Positions 8,769 through 18,347 are shown, counted from the stretch's first letter. The stretch is 64,000 bases of DNA from Pseudomonas viridiflava (GCF_900589395.1 NZ_UUIS01000013.1:1-64000); one strand, 5' to 3'. Numbers and translations are program-made. The notes: a model not told the origin generated them from the letters alone.

Positions 8769-11198
8769 ATGAAACGCCCTTCACAGCCCGGTCGCCTGGC
8801 GGCCAGTCTTCGCCACGCCCTGCTTTGCTCGACCTTGCTGGCGGCCGGTGCCGGTGTGCAGGTGCAGGCCGCTGAAACCGCCGTGCGCGAGTACCGCATC
8901 GGTGCCGGCGACCTGGGCACGGCCCTGACCCGCTTTGCAGCCGAGACGGGCGTAGTGTTGTCGTTCGACCCGGCACTGACCCGTGGCCAGCGTACCGCCG
9001 GGCTGGAAGGCCGCTTTGCCGCTGGCGAGGGCCTGGCGCGTCTGCTGTCCGGCTCAAGCCTGCAGGCCATTCGCGAAAGCGACGGGCGCTATTCGCTTCG
9101 CGCTACCCGTCAGGACGCCTCGGTGGTGGAACTGGGGCAGACGCAGATCGTCTCCAACGAACTGGGGACCATCACCGAGGGCTCGGGGTCCTACACTCCG
9201 GGCACGATTGCCACCGCCACGCGCCTGGTGCTGTCGCCGCGTGAAACCCCGCAGTCGATCACCGTCGTCACCCGCCAGCACATGGACGACTTCGGCCTCA
9301 ACAGCGTCGACGACGTGATGCGCCACACCCCGGGCATCACCGTCTCGGCGTTCGACACCGAGCGCAGCAACTACTACGCGCGCGGCTTTTCGATCAACAA
9401 TTTCCAATACGACGGCATTCCGTCCACGGCGCGCAACGTCGCCTACTCGGCCGGCAATACCCTCAGCGACATGGCCATCTATGACCGCGTCGAGGTGCTC
9501 AAGGGCGCGACCGGTCTGCTGACCGGGGCCGGCTCTCTGGGCGCGACCATCAACCTGGTGCGCAAGAAACCCACCGCTGATTTTCAGGGCCACGCCAGCC
9601 TGGGCGCCGGTTCGTGGGACAACTACCGCAGCGAGCTGGACGTCAGCGGCCCATTGACCGAGACCGGCAACGTGCGCGGCCGTGCGGTGGCGGCCTACCA
9701 GGACAAGCACTCGTTCATGGACCGCTACTCGCGCAAGACGCCGGTGTACTACGGCATCATGGAATTGGACTTGTCGCCGGACACGATGCTGACCATCGGC
9801 GGTGATTACCAGGACAGCCTGCCCAAGGCCTCGACCTGGTCGGGCAGCTTTCCGCTGATCGACGCCAACGGCGAGCGCAACCATGTCTCGCGCTCGTTCA
9901 ACAACGGCGCTGACTGGAGCAGTTGGGAGCAGTACACGCGCACCGTGTTCGCCATGCTGGAGCACAACTTCGACAATGGCTGGGTCGCCAAGCTGCAGGT
10001 GGACCACAAGATCAACGGTTACCACGCGGTGATGGGCTCGATCCAGGGCAGCACCCCCAACGCCGACGGCACCTCCTCGATCACTCCGGGCAAGTACACC
10101 GGCGAAACCGTCAGCGACTCGGCCGACCTGTACGTCAGCGGCCCGTTCAGCCTGCTGGGGCGCGAGCATGAGCTGGTGGTGGGCGGCTCCATCGCCACCT
10201 CGAACTGGAAAGGCAAGGGCTTCTGGAACTACACCCCTTACGGCCCCAACGTGGTCGACTTCAACAACTGGCATGGCAACTTCCGCGAACCGGAATGGGG
10301 CGAACAGGCGCAGACCATTGACGACACCGTGCGCCAGACCGGCGCCTACATCACCACCCGCCTGAACCTGGCCGACGACCTCAAGGTGCTGCTCGGCGGG
10401 CGCGTGGTCAATTATCAACTGACCGGCCTGACGCCGTCCTACAAGGAAACCGGGCGCTTCGTGCCGTATATCGGCGCCATCTATGACCTGAACGACACCT
10501 ATTCGGTCTATGCCAGCTACACCGACATCTTCATGCCCCAGGAAAACTGGAACCGCGACCGTGACAACAAGATCCTGGAGCCCGACGAAGGCCAGAACTA
10601 CGAGTTGGGCCTGAAGGCCGAGTTCTTCGACAAGCGCCTGAACGCCAGCGCGGCCTATTTCGAGATTCATGAAGACAACCGCTCGGTCTCCGACGACGAG
10701 TACAACAACCGCCAGCCCACCCCGTCCAACTACGCCTTCAAGGGCACTCAGGCGGTGACCAAGGGCTACGAGGTCGAAGTCTCCGGCGAAGTGGCGCCCG
10801 GCTGGCAGGTGCAGGCCGGCTACACGCACAAAATCGTGCGCGACGACAACGACGTGAAGATCTCGACCTTCGAGCCTGAAGACCAGGTCACCCTGTACAC
10901 CTCGTACAAACTGACCGGCCGCCTGGACAAACTCACCCTCGGCGGCGGCGCGCGCTGGCAGAGCGTGGCCTGGCAAGACATCTACAACTCGCCCAAGGGC
11001 GGCTACGAGGCGTTCTCACAGGAATCCTACTGGCTGGTGGATGCCATGGCCCGCTACCAGTTCAGCGAAAACCTGTCGGCCACGCTCAATGCCAACAACC
11101 TGTTCGACAAGTCGTACTACACCAATATCGGCTTCTACAACTCGGCGGCGTATGGCGAGCCACGCAACTTCATGCTGACCACGCGCTGGGATTTCTGA
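8769..11198 (+). CDS. TonB-dependent siderophore receptor with STN signalling domain
   Basis: An 809-residue outer-membrane receptor. A signal peptide (cleavage near VQVQA-AE, about residue 36) is followed by an STN domain (about 40-115, YRIGAGDLGTALTRFAAETG), the plug (about 150-270, with RETPQSITVVTRQ, RGFSINNFQYDG and VLKGATGLLTGAGSLGATINLVRKKP) and a 22-strand barrel ending in TRWDF with the terminal Phe required for insertion. It resembles FoxA/FhuE/FpvA-like ferri-siderophore receptors; the ligand cannot be read. The STN domain and the upstream sigma/anti-sigma pair make it a complete cell-surface signalling system that induces its own uptake. Confidence 0.95.
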   Translation: MKRPSQPGRLAASLRHALLCSTLLAAGAGVQVQAAETAVREYRIGAGDLGTALTRFAAETGVVLSFDPALTRGQRTAGLEGRFAAGEGLARLLSGSSLQAIRESDGRYSLRATRQDASVVELGQTQIVSNELGTITEGSGSYTPGTIATATRLVLSPRETPQSITVVTRQHMDDFGLNSVDDVMRHTPGITVSAFDTERSNYYARGFSINNFQYDGIPSTARNVAYSAGNTLSDMAIYDRVEVLKGATGLLTGAGSLGATINLVRKKPTADFQGHASLGAGSWDNYRSELDVSGPLTETGNVRGRAVAAYQDKHSFMDRYSRKTPVYYGIMELDLSPDTMLTIGGDYQDSLPKASTWSGSFPLIDANGERNHVSRSFNNGADWSSWEQYTRTVFAMLEHNFDNGWVAKLQVDHKINGYHAVMGSIQGSTPNADGTSSITPGKYTGETVSDSADLYVSGPFSLLGREHELVVGGSIATSNWKGKGFWNYTPYGPNVVDFNNWHGNFREPEWGEQAQTIDDTVRQTGAYITTRLNLADDLKVLLGGRVVNYQLTGLTPSYKETGRFVPYIGAIYDLNDTYSVYASYTDIFMPQENWNRDRDNKILEPDEGQNYELGLKAEFFDKRLNASAAYFEIHEDNRSVSDDEYNNRQPTPSNYAFKGTQAVTKGYEVEVSGEVAPGWQVQAGYTHKIVRDDNDVKISTFEPEDQVTLYTSYKLTGRLDKLTLGGGARWQSVAWQDIYNSPKGGYEAFSQESYWLVDAMARYQFSENLSATLNANNLFDKSYYTNIGFYNSAAYGEPRNFMLTTRWDF

Positions 11199-11230
11199 GC
11201 CTGCGGTGATTCACCTGACAGACAGGCTTC

Positions 11231-11266
11231 GCGACCGTTGGTCGCTCCTGCGTGATTGGCAGGAGC
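11231..11266. repeat. Overlapping REP-like palindromes, possible terminator
   Basis: GCGACC-GTT-GGTCGC (11231-11245) is a stem-loop whose exact reverse complement occurs at 44968-44982. It overlaps a second stem, GCTCCTGC (11244-11251) with GCAGGAGC (11259-11266). It lies 32 bp after the TonB receptor stop and may terminate or stabilise that transcript. Confidence 0.6.
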
Positions 11267-11403
11267 AACCTCGATCCGAATGAGCCCTGCTGCACTTCTG
11301 ATCATCCATGCCATAAATACCCTTGGTGCACCCTTTCGATTTCCATTCGCCGTGTCAATCCCGCACGCTGCCGACCTTCAAGGCAACCTACAGGGATGGA
11401 ACC

Positions 11404-11910
11404 ATGTTCAGCAAAACCGTACTTCTCGCACTGATGCCCACGGCCATGGCCTTCATGGCCGGGGCGGTGATTCCGTTCCAGGCCGCCAGCAACGCGGCGG
11501 TCGGGCGGGCCTTGGGGCATCCGCTATGGGCGGCGCTGACCTCGTTGACCCTCAGCACGATCGTGATCATTGCCCTGCTGCTGGTGCTGCGCATTTCTGC
11601 GCCGGACATCAATCGGGCGTTGCAGGGTTCGTGGTGGTTCTGGATCGGCGGCGTGCTGGGGGCGTTCTATGTCGGCTCGGCGGCCGCGCTGATTCCCAGG
11701 CTGGGCGCAGCGGGCTTTCTGGTGCTGGTGGTGGCCGGGCAGATTCTGGTGTCGGTGATCATCGACCACTTCGGCTGGATGGGGCTGACTGAAAAGCCCC
11801 TCAGCCTGCCGCGGCTGGCCGGCATCGTGCTGATTCTGGGCGGGGTGCTGCTGGTGCAATACACGCCCGGCGTGGGCACCGGCGACACCCCGGCGCACGT
11901 GGTCAAGTAG
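11404..11910 (+). CDS. DMT-superfamily membrane protein (DUF606/YdcZ type)
   Basis: A 168-residue inner-membrane protein with about five hydrophobic segments. AGAVIPFQAASNAAVGRALGHPLWAALTSL and WFWIGGVLGAFYVGSAAALIPRLGAA are the signature of the YdcZ/DUF606 branch of the drug/metabolite transporter superfamily. Length is normal for the family. A metabolite or drug export role is likely but the substrate is unknown. The start at 11404 gives the hydrophobic N-terminus directly. Its stop is only 5 bp from the end of the convergent LysR gene. Confidence 0.85.
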   Translation: MFSKTVLLALMPTAMAFMAGAVIPFQAASNAAVGRALGHPLWAALTSLTLSTIVIIALLLVLRISAPDINRALQGSWWFWIGGVLGAFYVGSAAALIPRLGAAGFLVLVVAGQILVSVIIDHFGWMGLTEKPLSLPRLAGIVLILGGVLLVQYTPGVGTGDTPAHVVK

Positions 11911-11915
11911 ATCGA

Positions 11916-12830
11916 TCAGTCGGCCCCTGCCGGCTGGCTGCACGCCAGAATTGCCTCGCGCAGCCAGCGGTGGCCGGGGTCGCTGTCCTTGCGCCGGTGC
12001 CAGGCTTGTTGATAGGCAAACGGTGCCAACGCCAGCGGTGGCTTGAATTCACGCAAGCCCTTGTAGGCCTTGAGCGAACCAATGGCGCGGCGCGCCACCG
12101 TAAGGATCAGGTCGGTGCCGGGCAGCACCTCGACCGCCGCGCTCCAGTGCGGCATCACCAGCACGATCTCGCGTTGCAGCCCCTTGGCTGCCAGCGCCCG
12201 CTCGACCTCGTCCTGCGCATCGGGCCGCATGGCCAGCATCACATGCGGTCGCGCCAGCCAGTCGTCCAGTGCCAGGCCGCCACGAGGTGGCAACACCTGC
12301 TTGTCGGCCAGGCTGACGAAACGCTCTTCGAACAGATCCTGCACCCGCACATCGTCGGCCACCGCCGGGAACAGCCCCAGCGCCAGGTCCAGTTCACCGT
12401 CGAGCAACTGCGCCAGCACCGTCTCGCGGCTGGCCTGGCTGATCGCCAGATGAATGCCCGGCGCCACCTGCCGCAAATGGCCGACCAGCCGTGGCAGGAT
12501 CAGCCGCGAGGCATAGTCGGACAGCGACAGCCGAAAACGCCGCTGCGCCAGCGCCGGATCAAAATCGGCCGCCGCCAGCAAACCGTTGAGGCTGCCAAGC
12601 GCCTCCTGCAGCGGCCGGGCCAGCGCCTGCGCCCGTGAAGTCAGCGCCATCTGGCCATGCTGGCGAATCAGCAACGGGTCGTTGAAGTGCGCACGCAACT
12701 GCGCCAGCGCATGGCTGACCGCCGGCTGGCTGCGGTGCAGGCGTTGCGCGGCGCGGGTGACGTGGCGCTCGGTGAGCAGCGCATGCAGGGCCAGCAGCAG
12801 GTTGAGGTCGATCTTGCGCAGTTCATCCAT
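11916..12830 (-). CDS. LysR family transcriptional regulator
   Basis: A 304-residue regulator. The winged helix-turn-helix is at residues 5-65 (DLNLLLALHALLTERHVTRAAQRLHRSQPAVSHALAQLRAHFNDPLLIR), and the periplasmic-binding-like effector domain follows (about 90-295). The N-terminal pattern resembles the NodD/LinR-like LysR subgroup. The target is not evident: the DMT gene is convergent rather than divergent, so classical divergent autoregulation does not apply, and the 73 bp upstream separates it from the end of the next gene. Confidence 0.92.
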   Translation of the reverse strand: MDELRKIDLNLLLALHALLTERHVTRAAQRLHRSQPAVSHALAQLRAHFNDPLLIRQHGQMALTSRAQALARPLQEALGSLNGLLAAADFDPALAQRRFRLSLSDYASRLILPRLVGHLRQVAPGIHLAISQASRETVLAQLLDGELDLALGLFPAVADDVRVQDLFEERFVSLADKQVLPPRGGLALDDWLARPHVMLAMRPDAQDEVERALAAKGLQREIVLVMPHWSAAVEVLPGTDLILTVARRAIGSLKAYKGLREFKPPLALAPFAYQQAWHRRKDSDPGHRWLREAILACSQPAGAD

Positions 12831-12903
12831 ACGGCGAATAACCTCGGGGCTGGCGCGGGAAATTCATTCGATTAGAAGATGAAAACGCCACGCCGGCAAG
12901 CGG

Positions 12904-13953
12904 TCAGTTCTTCCAGCAATCGACCAGGCGCTCGCACACCCCGTAGCGTCGGTCCAGGTCGGCCATGCGCGACAGATGATCGCTGTAGCCCTGCTTGAAC
13001 ACATCCTGGGTGAGCGCACGGTAGTACTGGGTCCTGGCGCTGTTGACCTCAAGGATCCGGCCTTCATCGGCGCTGTCGCTGTCAGGCAGCAGGCGCTTGA
13101 GCTCGGCGTCATCAAGCTGGCGCAGGCGCGTACGGTAGTCGTCCTTGTACAGTTGCAGGGCACGCGCCTTGCTGGCCATCACGTCCTGGGTATAGGTCTG
13201 CAGGTTCTGCCGGTACTCGGTCCAGTAGGCCGGCGGCAAGGTGAAGGTGATCTTCTGCTGACGTTCCTTGAGGCTTTTCTCGATCAGCCGCGTACGCTCC
13301 GCTTCGCTGCCGACGGCCAGCTCGGCCTTCATCTGTTCGGTCACGCTGTCGTCGATGATCTGCGCGATCATGGCCGTGCGCTCCGGGGTGTCGGGCAGCA
13401 GCGTGGGAGCGGCCGGGAAAATCGGGTTACTTCCGGCGCAGCTGGGCAGGCCGTTGTTCAACAGCGGCACCGGCGAGCGCACCACCTGCCCGTTCAACGC
13501 ATGCAAACGCATCAGCGACGACACGCACTGGCGGTCGCGCCACGAGAAGGTCAGCTCGTATTCGGCATTGGCCTGCGGCACGAAGTTGAAGGCGTTGGTG
13601 CACACGCTGCCGGTGCTGAGCGTGTTGGGCCGCAGCAGCACTTCGTTGCCGGGCTTGAGGCGAATTTCCAGGTAGGGCTCGTCATCGGTGGACGGCGCGA
13701 TGCTCATGCCGGCGCGGCGTTGGGTGTCGGCCGAGAACAGGTTATTCATCAACCCGGTGGTCTGCCCGCCGCAATGGGCCGCATCGAACACATCCATCGT
13801 GACGTTGTCCATGCCGCTGATGAAGCGCAGCCTGGCCGCGTCAGCCTCGGTGGCATCGGGATAGGTGCCGTTGAAACTGCAACCGCTGAGCAAGACGGCG
13901 CTGCCCGCCAGCAAGGCGAATGAATGCAGAAAACGGGAGTCGAAGGTGACCAT
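12904..13953 (-). CDS. Putative lipoprotein, 349 aa, unknown function
   Basis: The protein begins MVTFDSRFLHSFALLAGSAVLLSGCS, a lipoprotein signal with the lipid-acceptor Cys at residue 25, so it should be membrane-anchored in the envelope. The mature part has paired Cys residues (CGG, VCTN, RQC, SCAG and C-terminal CERLVDCWKN) that could form disulfides, and a long helical second half (about residues 215-325) rich in charged residues. I recognise no catalytic motif. The start at 13953 is chosen because AAGGA precedes it and the signal peptide then begins correctly. Confidence 0.8.
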   Translation of the reverse strand: MVTFDSRFLHSFALLAGSAVLLSGCSFNGTYPDATEADAARLRFISGMDNVTMDVFDAAHCGGQTTGLMNNLFSADTQRRAGMSIAPSTDDEPYLEIRLKPGNEVLLRPNTLSTGSVCTNAFNFVPQANAEYELTFSWRDRQCVSSLMRLHALNGQVVRSPVPLLNNGLPSCAGSNPIFPAAPTLLPDTPERTAMIAQIIDDSVTEQMKAELAVGSEAERTRLIEKSLKERQQKITFTLPPAYWTEYRQNLQTYTQDVMASKARALQLYKDDYRTRLRQLDDAELKRLLPDSDSADEGRILEVNSARTQYYRALTQDVFKQGYSDHLSRMADLDRRYGVCERLVDCWKN

Positions 13954-14074
13954 GAGTCGTCCTTGAAAGAATTGATACGAGCGACGATGCCATTCGGAGT
14001 GTTCCAACGACCTCGCCATTGTCCAGGTGCACTGGACCTGCGCAAGGCAATGAGGTTCCAGACAAGGGAGTCAA

Positions 14075-14635
14075 ATGATGCGGCAACTTCTGGCCATAGG
14101 GCTTTTAGGGATGATGGGCGGCTGTGCGACGATGCCCGATGAAATCAGGCTGGACTCTGCCGTCTACTCGGCCGACAACGCAGGCCTGGTGACCGGCGCC
14201 CTGGCCGAAGGCGGCCCCTACGGCACCTGGATCGAGTTTCTCAACCTCGACACCGGCAAAAGCGTGGGCTGGGGCGCGCAGAACTACTACACCGCCTGGC
14301 TGCCGCCGGGCCACTACGAAGTCCATAGCCTGGGTTCGCGGCGCGGGGTGATGGGCCCCTACTCCAGACCCCTGCGCTTTACCGTGCAACAGGGCGCGAT
14401 CAACTACCTCGGTGAAATGACCTACGGCTGTTCGTCGCTGGTACGCCCCGATGCGGTGTACGGCGTGAAGGACTGCGGTTTCCTGGCGCTGTTCAGCTGC
14501 GATGTGCCGGCGCCGAGCATTGGCGTGTGCGTGGAAGACCGACAGCAACAGAGCGTGCGCCGCCTGCTGAAAAAGAACCCGGAATATGCCCACCTGCCGG
14601 TAAGGTCTTCGGTGATGTCGCAGCAGGACCGATAG
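14075..14635 (+). CDS. Putative lipoprotein, 186 aa
   Basis: The N-terminus MMRQLLAIGLLGMMGGC is a short lipoprotein signal with Cys17 as the probable acceptor. AAGGGAG lies 5 nt upstream. The mature domain (GPYGTWIEFLNLDTGKSVGWGAQNYYTAWLPPGHYEVHSLGSRRG) reads as a small beta-sandwich, similar in style to DUF-type envelope lipoproteins that bind peptidoglycan or other proteins. No enzyme motif is visible. It diverges from the preceding lipoprotein gene across 121 bp. Confidence 0.8.
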   Translation: MMRQLLAIGLLGMMGGCATMPDEIRLDSAVYSADNAGLVTGALAEGGPYGTWIEFLNLDTGKSVGWGAQNYYTAWLPPGHYEVHSLGSRRGVMGPYSRPLRFTVQQGAINYLGEMTYGCSSLVRPDAVYGVKDCGFLALFSCDVPAPSIGVCVEDRQQQSVRRLLKKNPEYAHLPVRSSVMSQQDR

Positions 14636-14672
14636 CCGCCTGTGCGCTGTCGCGCAGCACACAAGTGACCCG

Positions 14673-14694
14673 GTAGGAGCCCGCTTGCCGGCGA
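14673..14694 (+). repeat. Single REP half-element
   Basis: GTAGGAGCCCGCTTGCCGGC followed by GA is identical to the first 22 bases of the window (repeat copy 1). It stands alone here without the inverted partner, in the gap after the 186-residue lipoprotein gene. Confidence 0.7.
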
Positions 14695-14813
14695 CACTGT
14701 CCGCAAGGACCTTCTTGCGATGGTGAGGCCACTGTTTCACATATCGGGTGGCGCGACAGCGTGCCGCCTTGGCGCGCCGCCTTGGCGTCGTATCAGCCAC
14801 ACCGGGTGGGCGT

Positions 14814-15578
14814 CTAACGCGTTGCCAACACCCTGGCCAGTACCGCCGTGGCCACCACTGCCAGCACCACGGCCGCTGCAATCGACAGCACCGCGCCCCA
14901 TTGCACGATGCAATGCTGCAGCGTCAGGTAAAACCCCACCACCCCCACCGCACCAATGGCATTGCCACGGATGATCGCTGTCAGTTCCCCTCGCCCGCCC
15001 TGCACATGAGCGAACACCGCCAGTGGCCAGGCAATCACTGGAATCGGCGCTAACAGCCCGCTGACCACCGGCCCCAGCCAGGTGGCGCTGGCGGTGATCG
15101 CCAGCAGTAACAGCGTGGCAGTCAGCATGCGCATCGGAATCACCCAGCGCGGCACCGGCACGTAGGCCGCAGCCTGGGCGCGCGCCTGTCTGGAGGTGAA
15201 GACGATGATCAAGCCCACCAGCAGCAGCGCGACAATGACCGACACCGCCAGCACACCCAGGCGGCTCATCAGCCAGGCCACGGCAGCATAAACCAGCAGC
15301 GCCGCCAGGCATCCGGTCACTGCCGACACATGGCGCGTCACCCACCAGTAGAACAGGTACGTCGCCTGGATCGCCGCCAGCCCGGCCAATGCCCCCGGCA
15401 CGGCCATCAGGGCAAAGGCGCTGCCCTGCTCCAGGCTGAGAAACAGCATGACCAGCGCCGAGGTGATCGGCAGCCCGGAGAGCAGCCCGCCGACTGCGGT
15501 GCCCCAGCGCCTGGCCGCCAGCGAGATGGCCAGCATGAGCGCGGGGGTGATGAGCAACTTGAGGTAGAAGGCCGTCAT
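14814..15578 (-). CDS. Polytopic inner-membrane protein, 254 aa
   Basis: A 254-residue hydrophobic protein with about seven or eight membrane segments and two similar-looking halves, each with a Gly/Pro-containing loop (SGLPITSALVMLFLSLEQG near residue 34 and SGLLAPIPVIAWPLAVFAH near residue 170). The repeated SGLLxxxPIxxA pattern suggests an internal duplication typical of transporters. I do not recognise a named family. It diverges from the 201-residue lipoprotein gene. Confidence 0.75.
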   Translation of the reverse strand: MTAFYLKLLITPALMLAISLAARRWGTAVGGLLSGLPITSALVMLFLSLEQGSAFALMAVPGALAGLAAIQATYLFYWWVTRHVSAVTGCLAALLVYAAVAWLMSRLGVLAVSVIVALLLVGLIIVFTSRQARAQAAAYVPVPRWVIPMRMLTATLLLLAITASATWLGPVVSGLLAPIPVIAWPLAVFAHVQGGRGELTAIIRGNAIGAVGVVGFYLTLQHCIVQWGAVLSIAAAVVLAVVATAVLARVLATR

Positions 15579-15817
15579 GCAGGGATACTTCGCATCCAGA
15601 GAAAGCCGTGAGCCTACTGCTTTTGCCGGGCGTTTGCCTTGTGAAGAACGTCCTGACTCAACCTGAAGCCATGATAATCGCCTGTTTCAGCAGTCGTGGA
15701 GACCTGATGCTGTTCGTCCCTTCTACCAAGAACTGGCGAGGGTTTGCGCGGTCAGTTGCACTGAATTGACCCACAGGATAGATAAGTGACACGACAACAA
15801 CCCAACGCAGAGGTCTC

Positions 15818-16423
15818 ATGAAGCCTTACCTCTTGTCCTTGTCATTGGTCGTGCTGGCAGGGTGCAGCACCGGGCCCTATCTGCATCCGGACTCACCGGT
15901 GGGCACCAACGCCCTGCTGTCACGCACCTGTCCGGGCCCCAAGGCCGCGATGAGCTACGCCCCGCAGTCAGAAGAACTCAACTGGGTGCATGTGCTGGTC
16001 TATGCAGCACCGCCGGGCGCGGTGAGCTGGCCGGACAAGCAGCGCTCGACGGACACTGAACTGCGTCTTTTCGGTCGCCTCTACACGCCTCCACGCCTGC
16101 GTAATCTCAATACACCCGAGCAACGCCGGGCGGCGTATAAACAGACCGATCCGCCGCTTTGGGTCAGTGCGGCCTCTCCCATCGTTACGGTGACGCTCGC
16201 CAATGGAGAAACCTATCCTGTCAGCATCGAACAACTGAAGACCGGCTTTGACCCCAAAAAGCAATTGCACGAAGGGTTCAAGGGCACCGCACTGGGCCAG
16301 GGCGATATGGATGACTTCACCCTCACTTTTCCAGACATCTTCGTGAATGGTGAAAAAATCCCCATGGCGCCCGTTCATTTCAAGAAACGCGAGGAACGCT
16401 ACGCTCCGGTCTTCAATTGCTGA
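15818..16423 (+). CDS. Putative lipoprotein, 201 aa
   Basis: MKPYLLSLSLVVLAGCST is a textbook lipoprotein signal with Cys16. AGAGG precedes the ATG. The mature part contains a Tyr/Pro-rich segment and a C-terminal Cys; no catalytic motif or known domain is recognised. The DFTLTFPDIFVNGEKIPMAPVHFKKR segment looks beta-rich. The role is probably structural or binding in the envelope. Confidence 0.75.
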   Translation: MKPYLLSLSLVVLAGCSTGPYLHPDSPVGTNALLSRTCPGPKAAMSYAPQSEELNWVHVLVYAAPPGAVSWPDKQRSTDTELRLFGRLYTPPRLRNLNTPEQRRAAYKQTDPPLWVSAASPIVTVTLANGETYPVSIEQLKTGFDPKKQLHEGFKGTALGQGDMDDFTLTFPDIFVNGEKIPMAPVHFKKREERYAPVFNC

Positions 16424-16544
16424 GCAGTTCGCCAGGACCCGAGAACACCTCACAAGCGCACGCAATCCACGCCCAGCACGCCTGGACCGCAGCACACCCG
16501 TCCCAATGGCCCGCTTTTGACCGTTGGCCGTGACTCGACTCACG

Positions 16545-17348
16545 TCAGTACTTATGGACAATGCCCAGCCGGCCCATGACCTCCAATGCATTGGCCAGCC
16601 CCAGGCCGTTCATGGGCAGGCAGGCAAAGGCCTGGTACTCATCGAAATGCGTGCCCAGCGCCAACAGTTTCAAGTCATGGGCGTCCAGATACGCGTTGAA
16701 ATACTGCAGCAGCGCGCGCGCCCAGTCATCGGCGCGGTTGACGGCATCGACCGTGCTGGCGTCCGGCACCGGGATTTCGATACCCGCCTGTTGCAACGGT
16801 GCAAGCGCGTTGACAGCGCCGATGCCAATGCCTGCCCAGGCCTTCCATTCGAAATGGGCCAGCAGGCCGGCTGCGGTGAGCACTGACGCCACGTGTGTCC
16901 AGGCGCTATCCCACTGCTGCGCGGCATCAGCCGGGATATTCTCAATCAGCGTCTGCGCCCGGTCCTCATCGAACAGGCAGCCGAATAGGTCGGCCAGTGC
17001 ATCGGCTATATCCAGGGGTGGTATTTTCAGCTGAGGGTCCAGGTCCTGGCTCAGGCGCTGCCACAGAATGGCCAGTTCCTCCCAGTCGTCTTCATCCATG
17101 TCGTCATCGATCAGCCGGGCCTTGTGGCCACGGCGGTAGTTATCCAGCCGCGTCATGCGCACACAGACCTCGCCCCCGACAACACTGACCTCGTAGCTGC
17201 GGTTGTCCATGAAGTTGGTCTGGAAGGCGATGCGGTCGGGGAACACATCATGGACGATGCTTTCTTCGGCATCGAAATACGCCGCGCCCTCGGGCGTGCC
17301 GTGTTCGGTGATGATGCGCTGGAGCGACAACGGGTCGATAGAGGTCAT
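16545..17348 (-). CDS. Hypothetical protein, 267 aa (DUF6630-like C-terminus)
   Basis: A soluble, acidic protein. The C-terminal third (DWARALLQYFNAYLDAHDLKLLALGTHFDEYQAFACLP) resembles the DUF6630 family as I remember it, a group of small cytosolic proteins without assigned activity; this is tentative. The N-terminal third (FDAEESIVHDVFPDRIAFQTNFMDN) is separate and has an acidic DDDMDEDDWEE patch at about residue 82. No signal or membrane segment. Such architectures are often seen among immunity-like accessory proteins, but no partner toxin adjoins it. Confidence 0.7.
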   Translation of the reverse strand: MTSIDPLSLQRIITEHGTPEGAAYFDAEESIVHDVFPDRIAFQTNFMDNRSYEVSVVGGEVCVRMTRLDNYRRGHKARLIDDDMDEDDWEELAILWQRLSQDLDPQLKIPPLDIADALADLFGCLFDEDRAQTLIENIPADAAQQWDSAWTHVASVLTAAGLLAHFEWKAWAGIGIGAVNALAPLQQAGIEIPVPDASTVDAVNRADDWARALLQYFNAYLDAHDLKLLALGTHFDEYQAFACLPMNGLGLANALEVMGRLGIVHKY

Positions 17349-17456
17349 AAGGATGTGAGCCGCCTAGGTGATGAGTGAGTAAGGCTGCCAAGGGCGAGAC
17401 AGCTCGTATCCAGCTTGATGCCTGGCCGTTTCAACCTGCCGTTTGAACCACCGTTT

Positions 17457-17738
17457 TCAGAGCGATGAGGGTGCGGCACCTTGTACTATTTCGCTTGCCA
17501 CAAAACCCACCCCGCATTGATCGCAATAAAAGCCATCGACAAACTGCTCCAGTGGCGGCGCGTTCATAAGGTCAGGCTTGCATTCATCGACCGCCAGCTG
17601 ATCGAGGCGTTGATAGCCTGCTCTTTCTTCGCCGTTGAAGCGCTTTTTAGGGCTTGCTGCGCCTATGAGCATTTGCTTCGGTCTGACGTATTGGTCAGAA
17701 CTGCAGCGGGGGCAGGATTGCATGACGTAAAGGCTCAT
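17457..17738 (-). CDS. Small zinc-ribbon-like protein, 93 aa
   Basis: A 93-residue protein with two CxxC pairs, Cys9/Cys12 (SCPRCSSDQ) and Cys72/Cys75 (YCDQCGVGF), placed as in a zinc ribbon split by an insertion. It is probably a metal-binding cytosolic protein of unknown role. It is a genuine short gene: both Cys knuckles are preserved and no competing frame looks coding. Confidence 0.65.
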   Translation of the reverse strand: MSLYVMQSCPRCSSDQYVRPKQMLIGAASPKKRFNGEERAGYQRLDQLAVDECKPDLMNAPPLEQFVDGFYCDQCGVGFVASEIVQGAAPSSL

Positions 17739-17885
17739 GGCATGACGTGCTCTGAGGGTTGCAAGAGTGATGAGTTCAAGGCGCTTATCCTGTTCGACGC
17801 CATGGCCCTTGCACCTGTGGTTCTTTTTGGCCTGAAATACCCTGCATCCTCGACATGTGCAAGGGCTGGCGCCTGAACAGACACG

Positions 17886-18347
17886 TCAGCCCTGACGCCC
17901 CAGCTGTTTTTCCATAATGATCGTCCGCTCAGCCCCATAAAACGCGTCGTGGATTTTCCGATAGCCCAGTGCCGCATAGAATGCCTGCGCCGTCATCGAG
18001 GATGGAACCCGCAAAGCGTCAACACCGGCACTGGCAGCAGCCGCATGAATGACACTCATCAACTGCCGACCGACCCCTGCCCCCTGATAGGCAGGGTCAA
18101 CGAAAACGCTTCTGACCACATCACCGTCGAGGCTTGCCGTGCCGGTAATCAATGACCCTGAAACGGCGACGAAAACCTGACGTTTATCGAGCAACGCGCT
18201 GATGGCTTCAGGGCTGAAGCTGCGCTCGACCCGAGCGATAACGTCAGGTGCATAATCCTGCGAATTTGACTCATGAAGGGCCGCGATCACTACACGGCTG
18301 ATTGCTGCCGTGTCTGCGCCTGTGGCGGGCCGAACCTGATATGCCAT
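17886..18347 (-). CDS. GNAT family N-acetyltransferase
   Basis: A 153-residue acyl-CoA-dependent acetyltransferase. Motif A (VRSVFVDPAYQGAGVGRQLMSVIH) supplies the Q/RxxGxG/A pyrophosphate loop, and the C-terminal FYAALGYRKIHDAFYGAERTIIMEK is typical of the PA4866-like class. The ATG at 18347 is preceded by GAGG; an upstream TTG at 18353 is in frame but less likely. The substrate is unknown. Confidence 0.88.
   Translation of the reverse strand: MAYQVRPATGADTAAISRVVIAALHESNSQDYAPDVIARVERSFSPEAISALLDKRQVFVAVSGSLITGTASLDGDVVRSVFVDPAYQGAGVGRQLMSVIHAAAASAGVDALRVPSSMTAQAFYAALGYRKIHDAFYGAERTIIMEKQLGRQG

Noticed and set aside
9054..10976. Very long open frame antisense to the TonB receptor (640 codons)
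   Set aside because: Composition is Val/His/Gly/Arg-rich with no domain; it mirrors the codon positions of the receptor, a common effect in high-GC genes.
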